The notes under the pieces are model-generated. The model saw only the letters and a program-made list of their open reading frames with translations, was not told the DNA's origin and ran no database searches. The position numbers and the translations under genes were made by a program. From Martelella alba (lineage in GTDB: Bacteria > Pseudomonadota > Alphaproteobacteria > Rhizobiales > Rhizobiaceae), in assembly GCF_006516955.1 (NCBI RefSeq), contig NZ_VHLG01000001.1:248001-312000 (forward strand): a stretch of DNA of 64,000 nucleotides. Reading direction: 5' to 3'. Of the stretch, positions 57,639 through 64,000 are shown in pieces; within the stretch, counting starts at the first letter, position 1; every line of letters starts with the position of its first letter.

Positions 57639-58534
57639 TCGAACACTCGGCAATCTATCGTGGCGAAGTAGTCCATATACGCCATCGTCCAAAGGCGCAC
57701 AGGTTTCGCTATCGCGTGTTCTCACTGCTCGTCGATCTCGATGAATTGCCCGAGCTTTCCAACAGGCTCCGGCTCTTTTCGCATAACCGGTTTTCGCTTT
57801 TCAGTATTCATGATCGCGACCATGGAAAGCTGGATGGCTCAAACCTCAGACACTGGGCAGAAGCGCATCTTAAACGGGCCGGCATCGATCTGGGCGGCGG
57901 TCGCATTGCAATGCTGTGCTATCCGCGGATTCTCGGACATGTCTTCAATCCGCTGACCGTGTTCTACTGCTATGGTGAAACCGGCAGCCTGATCGCTATC
58001 CTCTATGAAGTCTGCAATACATTTCACGAGCGCTTCACCTATGTCATTCCCGTTACTGCCGGTGACGAGACGGTGCGTCAGTCAATCCGCAAGCAATTCT
58101 ATGTCTCCCCCTTCATCCCCATGGACTGCGACTATCACTTCGGCCTTACCCGCCCCGGCGCGGCAATCGCCGTCAGAATCAACGAAACGGATGATGAAGG
58201 CCCTCTGCTCTATGCCGCCTTTCAGGGCAAACGCAGGAATGTCACGGATCGGGAACTTTTGCGCGCCATGCTTGCCTATCCGCTGATGTCTGCGAAAATA
58301 GTGGCCAGCATTCATTTCGAAGCCCTGCGTCTGCTCACCAAGGGGCTTGGCATATTTCGTCATGAACCGGCGCCAGCCAAGGTCCAGCATGTGATCGCCG
58401 GCGAGCGGCGACAGGAGAGAGGAAACCATGTCGAGCGTGACTGTGTATCAAACCGGAAAACTGAAATTCTGGCAGCGGATGATCCTGACGATCGCTGGAC
58501 GGATCACACACGGCAGTTTGACGCTCCGCTTTGA
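57635..58534 (+). CDS. DUF1365 family protein
   Basis: 299 aa as the frame reads. Starts MIEHSAIYRGEVVHIRHRP, with FRYRVFSLLVDLDELPEL and CYPRILGHVFNPLTVFYCY, the hallmark regions. The last 36 residues (after GIFRHEPAP) have no family look and overlap the next gene by 107 bp. Either the frame lost its natural stop or the true end is read differently. Function is unknown, but it is always found beside Cfa and the FAD enzyme. Confidence 0.85.
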   Translation: MIEHSAIYRGEVVHIRHRPKAHRFRYRVFSLLVDLDELPELSNRLRLFSHNRFSLFSIHDRDHGKLDGSNLRHWAEAHLKRAGIDLGGGRIAMLCYPRILGHVFNPLTVFYCYGETGSLIAILYEVCNTFHERFTYVIPVTAGDETVRQSIRKQFYVSPFIPMDCDYHFGLTRPGAAIAVRINETDDEGPLLYAAFQGKRRNVTDRELLRAMLAYPLMSAKIVASIHFEALRLLTKGLGIFRHEPAPAKVQHVIAGERRQERGNHVERDCVSNRKTEILAADDPDDRWTDHTRQFDAPL

Positions 58535-59639
58535 CAATGACAGCGTTGCAACGATCGAGGGGGCGAATGATGGCCCCGAGGCGACGCTCGTGCTGCATAA
58601 TCTGCGCCCGCTGATGCGGCTTGCGACTTCCGGTGATCTTGGCTTTGCCCGGTCTTTCATGGATGGCGACTGGGAAAGCCCGGATCTCGCCGCCTTTCTG
58701 GCCCTGGCTGTCATGAATGAGACCGCGCTGGAAAATGCGCTGAAGGCTCACCCGCTCTTTGCCCGGATTGAGGCACTGCGCCACCGACTGCGCGGCAACA
58801 CCAGAAAGGGCAGCCGGCGCAATATTGCCTATCACTACGACCTCGGCAACAACTTCTATGCCGCCTGGCTGGACCAGACCATGACCTATTCAAGCGCGCT
58901 CTATGGCGGTCGAGAGATCTCACTCTGCGAGGCGCAAACCGCCAAATATGACCGTATCATCTCGCGTCTGCAGATCGGGCCTGAGGACCGTGTACTGGAA
59001 ATCGGTTGCGGCTGGGGCGGTTTTGCCGAATATGCAGCCGCACGGACCGGCTGTCACATTACCGGCCTTACGCTTTCGCAAGAGCAGGCGAGCTTCGCTC
59101 GCGAACGGTTGGAGCGCAAAGGGCTGTCGGCAAAAACCGATATCCGGCTGGAAGATTATCGCGACTGCAACGGATCCTTCGACAAGATCGTATCAATCGA
59201 AATGTTCGAGGCCGTCGGCGAGGAACACTGGCCGACCTTCTTCGAAACCGTGAACCAGCGCCTGAAACCCGGCGGCGCGGCAGTGATCCAGTCGATCACC
59301 ATCGAGCATCACCGCTTCGCCCACTATCGCGACAATGCCGATTTCATTCAGGCCTATATTTTCCCCGGCGGCATGCTGCCATCCTTCGAGACCTTTCGCG
59401 CAGGCGCCGAACGCGCCGGCCTCACGGTCAAGGACCTGTTTGCCTTCGGCAAGGATTACGCCAAAACATTGCTGGAATGGGAAAACCGGTTTCTCGCCGA
59501 ATGGGAGAAGATCGCCCCGCTTGGCTTCGATGAGCGCTTCAAGCGGATGTGGCGCTATTATCTGAACTACTGCGCGACGGGATTTTCCGCCGGCAGCATT
59601 GATGTCGCCCAGTTTCATCTGCAGAAATCAGCGGTCTGA
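58428..59639 (+). CDS. Cyclopropane-fatty-acyl-phospholipid synthase-like methyltransferase
   Basis: 403 aa, SAM-dependent. AYHYDLGNNFYAAWLDQTMTYSSALY and LEIGCGWGGFAEYAA (SAM motif I at about residues 190-203), then EMFEAVGEEHW and YIFPGGMLPS. Adds a methyl or methylene to unsaturated acyl chains of membrane phospholipids. Third gene of the ECF-controlled operon. GGAGAGAGG lies just before ATG 58428. Confidence 0.9.
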   Translation: MSSVTVYQTGKLKFWQRMILTIAGRITHGSLTLRFDNDSVATIEGANDGPEATLVLHNLRPLMRLATSGDLGFARSFMDGDWESPDLAAFLALAVMNETALENALKAHPLFARIEALRHRLRGNTRKGSRRNIAYHYDLGNNFYAAWLDQTMTYSSALYGGREISLCEAQTAKYDRIISRLQIGPEDRVLEIGCGWGGFAEYAAARTGCHITGLTLSQEQASFARERLERKGLSAKTDIRLEDYRDCNGSFDKIVSIEMFEAVGEEHWPTFFETVNQRLKPGGAAVIQSITIEHHRFAHYRDNADFIQAYIFPGGMLPSFETFRAGAERAGLTVKDLFAFGKDYAKTLLEWENRFLAEWEKIAPLGFDERFKRMWRYYLNYCATGFSAGSIDVAQFHLQKSAV

Positions 59640-59645
59640 ATGCGC

Positions 59646-60449
59646 TCAGCCAACCGGTCGGCGCGGCCCGGGAAAGAAGGCATTGACGCGCTTTTGATAG
59701 CGGCGATAGGCATCGCCGCGCGAGCGCAGCATATGCGCTTCAAGATGCGGAATCCCTGAGACGGAATTGAGTAGCCAATACATCATCACCGGCGCCAGCA
59801 AGGCGATAAGGCTCATGCCGGAGAACCCATGTCCGGAGACTGCGATCAGTGGCCAGCTGCACCACCAGAGCCATTCAAAGAAATAATTGGGATGCCGGCA
59901 GTAGCGCCACAGACCGACCTCGCAAACACGCTTCTCCCCAGGCTCCTTCTCGCCCTTGCGAAACATCTGGAGCTGGAAGTCGGCAACCCCCTCTCCGCTA
60001 ATGGCGACAAGCGCCACAATGATGGCCAAACCATCCCAGAACCCCGGAAACCGCGCCGTATTGCTGGCTGCGGCATAGATAGAGAGCAGCAGAATAAAGG
60101 ACGCGACGGCCTGGATTTGCAGAAACCACCAGAGCCTGACAGCAGCGGCCGTGCCCCAGCCTTGCAGAAGCGCGCGATAGCGCGGATCATCACTGACATG
60201 CGCGCTCCGTGCAGCGATATGAACAGAGAGGCGCAACGCCCAGATGAAGACCAGCGCGAAGGCCAGCATACTGCGTCCCGACGAAAAACCCGTGCCGCAG
60301 GCGACCACGAAGAGGCCGCCAAGTCCTGTTGCTGCCGACCAGATCGCATCGATCCAGCCGCTATTGCCGGTTTTGCGCTGTACCAGCCAGGCAAAGCTCA
60401 TCGCCAGTACCAGCCAGACAAATGCGCCGATCAAGATAGTGACAGACAT
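59646..60449 (-). CDS. DUF1295 membrane protein (steroid 5-alpha-reductase-like)
   Basis: 267 aa, about seven hydrophobic helices. YCRHPNYFFEWLWWCSWPLIA near residue 190 and SRGDAYRRYQKRVNAFFPG at the end are typical of DUF1295. Possibly an NADPH-dependent enoyl or sterol-type reductase acting on modified lipids. Convergent with the Cfa gene, 6 bp apart. GGGAGAATAC precedes ATG 60449; the open frame begins 11 codons earlier. Confidence 0.85.
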   Translation of the reverse strand: MSVTILIGAFVWLVLAMSFAWLVQRKTGNSGWIDAIWSAATGLGGLFVVACGTGFSSGRSMLAFALVFIWALRLSVHIAARSAHVSDDPRYRALLQGWGTAAAVRLWWFLQIQAVASFILLLSIYAAASNTARFPGFWDGLAIIVALVAISGEGVADFQLQMFRKGEKEPGEKRVCEVGLWRYCRHPNYFFEWLWWCSWPLIAVSGHGFSGMSLIALLAPVMMYWLLNSVSGIPHLEAHMLRSRGDAYRRYQKRVNAFFPGPRRPVG

Positions 60450-60527
60450 GTATTCTCCCGCCTGCGATTTTACGTATTGCACTTGATACGCAGAGCGGGA
60501 GCAACTGGATTGTATGAAACGGGAAAA

Positions 60528-61379
60528 TCAGCCCGGAGTCAGGCCACGTTGACGTTCCGAGCGGCGGCGAATCAGTTCCAGCACAGTCAAAAGCGCAATC
60601 GAAAGCGCGACCAGGATTGAGGCAACAGCCAGAATGGTCGGCGAAATCTGCTCACGCAGACCAGTAAACATCTGCCACGGCAGCGTTTTCTGCGAAGCAG
60701 AGCCGACGAAGAGCACCACGACGACCTCATCGAAAGAGGTGATGAAGGCAAAGAGAGCGCCCGAAACCACGCCGGGCAGGATCAATGGCATCTGCACCTT
60801 GAAGAAGGTGATCAGCGGGTTGGCACCCAGCGATGCGGCGGCCCGCTCAAGCGAACGGTCGAAGCCGACGAGTGTCGCCGTCACCGTGATGATGACGAAG
60901 GGTGTACCCAGCACCGCATGCGCCAGAACCACGCCCCAATAGGTACCCTGAATGCCGATGCGGGAATAGAAGAAATACATGCCTGCGGCAGAAATGATCA
61001 GCGGCACGATCATTGGAGAAATCAGAATTGCCATAATCGCGCCACGCGCCGGAACATGCGCGCGCGACAGGCCAACGGCGGCCAGCGTGCCAAAGGTCGT
61101 TGCCACGATTGTTGCCGCCGGTGCAATCAGCACCGAATTCTTCAGCGCCGACTGCCAGTCCCGATTGGTGAAGAAGTCCACATAATGTTTCAACGAGTAG
61201 CCGGACGGATCCAGCTCCAGCATTTTCGGCGTGAATGTGAAGAAATTCTCGGCATTGAAACTCAGCGGAATGATCACGATGATCGGAAAGATCAGGAAAA
61301 AGAAGATCAGCCCGCAAATGATCAGATAGCTGTAATGCCAGATCCGCTCGATGGGCGATGCATAGGGTGGCAGTTCCAT
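60528..61379 (-). CDS. ABC transporter permease (PotC-like)
   Basis: 283 aa, six membrane helices. The cytoplasmic EAA loop is visible as LERAAASLGANPLITFFKVQMPLILPG. Inner-membrane half of a polyamine/opine-type importer. Located 11 bp after the other permease and last in the operon. Confidence 0.87.
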   Translation of the reverse strand: MELPPYASPIERIWHYSYLIICGLIFFFLIFPIIVIIPLSFNAENFFTFTPKMLELDPSGYSLKHYVDFFTNRDWQSALKNSVLIAPAATIVATTFGTLAAVGLSRAHVPARGAIMAILISPMIVPLIISAAGMYFFYSRIGIQGTYWGVVLAHAVLGTPFVIITVTATLVGFDRSLERAAASLGANPLITFFKVQMPLILPGVVSGALFAFITSFDEVVVVLFVGSASQKTLPWQMFTGLREQISPTILAVASILVALSIALLTVLELIRRRSERQRGLTPG

Positions 61380-61390
61380 GATGTCCCTCC

Positions 61391-62647
61391 TCAGCCCAGC
61401 TTCACATTATCGATGCCAACGACACGGTCGTAGAGCACAAACATGAACATCACCACGACCAGAAGCAGCGTGCCGAGAGCGGCTGCCAGCCCCCAGTTCA
61501 GCGAACTGGAAATGTGATAGGCGATACGGTTTGAAATGAAGATGCCCGATGTGCCGCCCACCAGTTCCGGCGTGATGTAATAACCGATGGCAAGAATGAA
61601 GACGAGCACCGCACCCGCACCGATTCCAGGCAGCGATTGCGGAAAATAGACGCGCCAGAACGCTGTCCAGCTGGTGGCGCCAAGACTGCGCGCCGCACGG
61701 ACATAGGTTGGCGAGATCGTCTTCATCACCGAATAGAGCGGCAGGATCATAAACGGCAGCAGAATATGCGTCATGGCAATGATGGTGCCGGTCGCGTTGT
61801 TCATCATCACCAGCCGGTTGCTGTCCGACACCAGCCCGGCCCAGACCAGAAGGTCATTGATGACGCCCTGCTGCTGCAGCAGTACTTTCCATGCCGACGT
61901 CCGCACCAGAAGCGACGTCCAGAACGGCAGCAAGACCAAAATCATCAGCAGATTGGCGCGCCTGAGCGGCAAATGCGACAACAGAAAGGAAACGGGATAG
62001 CCAAGCAGAAGGCAGGAAACGGTAATGACGAGGCTGAGGATCAATGTCCGGACGAAAAGGAACAGATAGATCCGTTCATTTTCCGGCTTCATCTTGATAC
62101 CATCAGTGGTGAGCTCTGCATCGACGGCATTGAGGAAATAGCCGGATGTGTAACGTGGCGAATAGAGTTTGAGAATTTTCCAGGTTTCCGGCTCGCCCCA
62201 GGCCTTATCGGCAGCGATGAACTGAGCCTTGTAATCCCCTTCATCCATTTTCTTGACCGCCCGCCCCGTCTTGCGAAACAGGCTCGACATGCCCGACTGT
62301 TCGTAGTTCAGCCGCGACCCGAGGCGGGTATAGGTCTTCTCCTTCACTGCAACGACCATGTCGTCATGAAAGGCGGCATAGACGGCATCGTCAGGCAAAG
62401 GGCTCGAATCCGGATCCCATTTGGCCAGTTCGACGACGGTCTTGGGCAGCGTGTCGGCAACAATTCCGTTCTCGACGGAGCGGAACAGCATATCGACGAT
62501 CGGCGCAACGAAGCCGACCAGAACAAAGGCCAGAAGCGGCGCGATCAACAGCAGGTTTCGCATTTTCTCCTGCCGGAGCGCGCGTCGCAACGCCGCCTTG
62601 AGCGGCTTGCCATCCGTTGTCAGAAGCTGTTCCTGTGCCAAATTCAA
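61391..62647 (-). CDS. ABC transporter permease (PotB-like) with a large periplasmic insert
   Basis: 418 aa. EAA loop YVRAARSLGATSWTAFWRVYFPQSLPG. Between helix 1 (LLLIAPLLAFVLVGFVAPI) and helix 2 (about 195) lies a hydrophilic insertion of about 140 residues (WDPDSSPLPDDAVY ... ) that ordinary PotB proteins lack but that is common in alphaproteobacterial members. First helix is preceded by a basic cytoplasmic region. Confidence 0.87.
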   Translation of the reverse strand: MNLAQEQLLTTDGKPLKAALRRALRQEKMRNLLLIAPLLAFVLVGFVAPIVDMLFRSVENGIVADTLPKTVVELAKWDPDSSPLPDDAVYAAFHDDMVVAVKEKTYTRLGSRLNYEQSGMSSLFRKTGRAVKKMDEGDYKAQFIAADKAWGEPETWKILKLYSPRYTSGYFLNAVDAELTTDGIKMKPENERIYLFLFVRTLILSLVITVSCLLLGYPVSFLLSHLPLRRANLLMILVLLPFWTSLLVRTSAWKVLLQQQGVINDLLVWAGLVSDSNRLVMMNNATGTIIAMTHILLPFMILPLYSVMKTISPTYVRAARSLGATSWTAFWRVYFPQSLPGIGAGAVLVFILAIGYYITPELVGGTSGIFISNRIAYHISSSLNWGLAAALGTLLLVVVMFMFVLYDRVVGIDNVKLG

Positions 62648-62674
62648 AATACCCCGTCAGATTTGCTCAATGGA

Positions 62675-62710
62675 GGTTCCCCGCGGCCGAAAACACCGTC
62701 GCGGGAAACC
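62675..62710 (-). promoter_or_regulatory. Intercistronic hairpin between binding-protein and permease genes
   Basis: GGTTCCCCGCG (62675-62685) pairs with CGCGGGAAACC (62700-62710), 10 of 11 bases. Together with 62756-62780 it makes two hairpins in the gap, an arrangement that usually keeps binding-protein mRNA abundant and lowers permease output. Confidence 0.55.
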
Positions 62711-62755
62711 GCTTCATTGAACAATGATAAATTAGTCCATAATTTCAATAAATTA

Positions 62756-62780
62756 AATGCGCCACATGAAGCGGCGCATT
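62756..62780 (-). terminator. Terminator-like hairpin right after the binding-protein gene
   Basis: AATGCGCC / GGCGCATT with a 9-nt loop; on the minus strand TAATTTATT follows. It sits 6 bp past the stop, so most transcripts probably end here and the permeases rely on read-through. Confidence 0.55.
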
Positions 62781-62786
62781 AAGAAA

Positions 62787-63869
62787 TTACTGTGCCAGCC
62801 AAGCCTGGAATTTCTGTTCCACATCGTCCTGATTGTCAGCCCACCATTCGATGTTGTTGACCAGGTAGTTGCCCATATTGTCCGGATTGGTCGGCATGTA
62901 GGGCTTCATCTCGGCGGTCACGAGCGGCTGCGAAGACGCACGGGCCGGACCATAGGCAATATACTTTGCCTGATCGGCAAGGCGCTGCGTATCGGTTGCG
63001 AAGTTGATGTACTGCTTGACCGCAGCTTCCTTCTCTTCCGAAAGGCCAGCGGGAACGATCCAGCCGTCATAGTCGAAGACCTGCCAGTCCCACAGCATCT
63101 TGACGGGCTGCTTGTCCTCGACAATCACACTGTAGAGGCGGCCATTATAGGTCGAGCCCATGACGATCTCGCCGTCGGCCAGAAGCTGCGGCGTTTCAGC
63201 ACCGGCCGACCACCAGATCACATCATCCTTGATGGTGCCGAGCTTCTTGAGAGCCCTGTCGATGCCTTCCGGCGTTGACATAACGTCGTACAGGTCTTCC
63301 TTGGCAACACCGTCGCAGATCAAAGCCCATTCGATATTCTTCTTCGGACGCTTTTCCAGAGCGCGCTTGCCCGGGAAGGTCGTTGTATCGAAGATATCAC
63401 AAAGGCTGGTTGGCTCCTTGCCGTTCCACTCCGCCACATCGGTGCGGTAACCGAAGGTGGTGGAGAAAACGATCTGCGGAATGAAGCAGTCATTGATGAC
63501 AGCATCGCCGAAATCGACCGTTGCAGTGGTGCCATCCGGCGCAGCTGCGGCCCAGTCGTTCAGGTCGATTTCCTGAGCAAGGCCTTCGTCACAGAGACGC
63601 TGGCTGTCAGGACCTTCAACGTCTACCAGATCCCAGGTGACGTTGCCGGCCTCGCTCATGGCGCGCAGTTTGGCAACCGCCTCATTGGAAGATTCATCAT
63701 TGATGATGTTCACATCGGGATGTTCGGCCATATAGGGCTGGTGATAGGCCTTGTCCTGCGACGCCGAATAGGCCCCGCCCCACGAAACGATGGTCAGGTC
63801 TTCGGCGGATGCGGCACCAGCCAGTGCAACCGTCGCAACCGAGGTCAGAATAATCCTGCGGAATGTCAT
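62787..63869 (-). CDS. Periplasmic substrate-binding protein (PotD-like, spermidine/putrescine family)
   Basis: 360 aa. Signal peptide up to GAASA|ED; the mature start EDLTIVSWGGAYSASQ is typical of type-2 binding proteins for polyamines and related compounds. Later VDVEGPDSQRLCDEG, and WWSAGAETPQLLADGEIVMGSTYNGR. ATG 63869 with AAGGGGAAC upstream; the open frame to 63983 lacks a ribosome-binding site. Confidence 0.9.
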   Translation of the reverse strand: MTFRRIILTSVATVALAGAASAEDLTIVSWGGAYSASQDKAYHQPYMAEHPDVNIINDESSNEAVAKLRAMSEAGNVTWDLVDVEGPDSQRLCDEGLAQEIDLNDWAAAAPDGTTATVDFGDAVINDCFIPQIVFSTTFGYRTDVAEWNGKEPTSLCDIFDTTTFPGKRALEKRPKKNIEWALICDGVAKEDLYDVMSTPEGIDRALKKLGTIKDDVIWWSAGAETPQLLADGEIVMGSTYNGRLYSVIVEDKQPVKMLWDWQVFDYDGWIVPAGLSEEKEAAVKQYINFATDTQRLADQAKYIAYGPARASSQPLVTAEMKPYMPTNPDNMGNYLVNNIEWWADNQDDVEQKFQAWLAQ

Positions 63870-63920
63870 TTCAAGTTCCCCTTCGTTGATGAAAATTCTG
63901 GCTGCACAGGCGCAGCCCGC

Positions 63921-63940
63921 CCCGGCCCCGAAAGGCCGGG
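63921..63940 (-). terminator. Hairpin between upstream gene end and binding-protein gene
   Basis: CCCGGCC-CCGAAA-GGCCGGG, a perfect 7-bp stem just past the stop at 63943. No T-run. Could be a partial terminator or a stabilising structure. Confidence 0.4.
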
Positions 63941-63942
63941 CG

Positions 63943-64000
63943 TTATGCGGCGTAGTCGAGAGCCTTGCAGTCACGCGCGGCAAATCCGACTATTTGCATA
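63943..64000 (-). CDS. 3' end of an upstream gene, probably the ABC transporter ATPase
   Basis: Only the last 18 codons are in the window, ending FAARDCKALDYAA-stop. The transporter cluster (binding protein and two permeases) lacks an ATPase within the window, and this frame ends 73 bp before the binding-protein start, so a PotA-like ATPase tail is likely. The short sequence cannot prove it. Confidence 0.45.
   Translation of the reverse strand, partial: MQIVGFAARDCKALDYAA

Noticed and set aside
61637-62782. 381-codon frame opposite the PotB-like permease
   Set aside because: Antisense shadow of a high-GC gene; low-complexity Arg/Gln-rich product, no start signal.

Overview
The window looks like the chromosome of an alphaproteobacterium of the Hyphomicrobiales/Rhizobiaceae type. 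The GC content is high. It carries a phosphatidylcholine synthase, a BMP-type nucleoside ABC transporter, an RpoE-ChrR pair next to a cyclopropane-synthase-like cluster, and an Acr3-type arsenic operon. I cannot name the genus from sequence alone. All family names are recognised from the translated sequences; no database was searched.

Layout. 1-10.2 kb is host backbone: the 5' part of glmU, a leftward nucleoside ABC transporter operon (1215-5899), pcs, a UbiH-like hydroxylase, an auxin-efflux-type carrier, ccdA and tRNA-Lys(UUU). 10,254-47,777 is a complete-looking temperate prophage of about 37.5 kb, integrated in the 3' half of the tRNA-Lys gene and bounded by a 64-bp direct repeat. It has a leftward lysogeny/early arm (integrase, Xis-like HTH, small genes), two CI-like repressors and a Cro-like gene. 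A rightward early/replication arm holds a Gp49-like protein, a Toprim primase and a Walker ATPase helicase. Then follow a podovirus (T7/BPP-1-like) packaging and virion module, a lysis cassette with embedded o-spanin, and distal accessory genes. About 48.2-51.3 kb is an arsR-arsC-acr3-arsC-arsH operon, followed by a chromosomal GH108 lysozyme-like gene and an MFS carrier. 53.7-60.4 kb is a stress module: rpoE-chrR-DUF2177-yigZ transcribed leftward, and an FAD oxidoreductase, DUF1365 and Cfa-like methyltransferase rightward, with a convergent DUF1295 gene. 60.5-64 kb is a polyamine/opine-type ABC transporter.

How it works together. The phage early promoters each carry the same 16-bp operator (consensus TAAGCAATAWYGCTTA) inside the -35/-10 spacer, so one repressor system can silence both arms. 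The divergent promoters of the rpoE and FAD/Cfa operons share an exactly spaced GATCCAA-N14-CGTA pattern, suggesting one ECF regulon. ArsR has a near-ideal inverted repeat over its own start codon.

Most striking. (1) Between the helicase and small terminase genes lies a non-coding, dyad-symmetric array of twelve GGGACA motifs (23,541-23,794) arranged 3+3+3+3, centred on a 30-nt perfectly alternating pyrimidine/purine tract and followed by AT-rich DNA. It is a strong candidate for a phage origin or packaging/regulatory site. (2) DNA just outside attR is an ungapped homologue of the DNA just inside attL, but all five putative arm-type repeats changed in concert from GTGAGAC to GTGTGAC type. This indicates a second, related but differently specific element in tandem. 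(3) A methyltransferase-like gene sits between 74-bp direct repeats that duplicate both a C-terminus and a ribosome-binding site.
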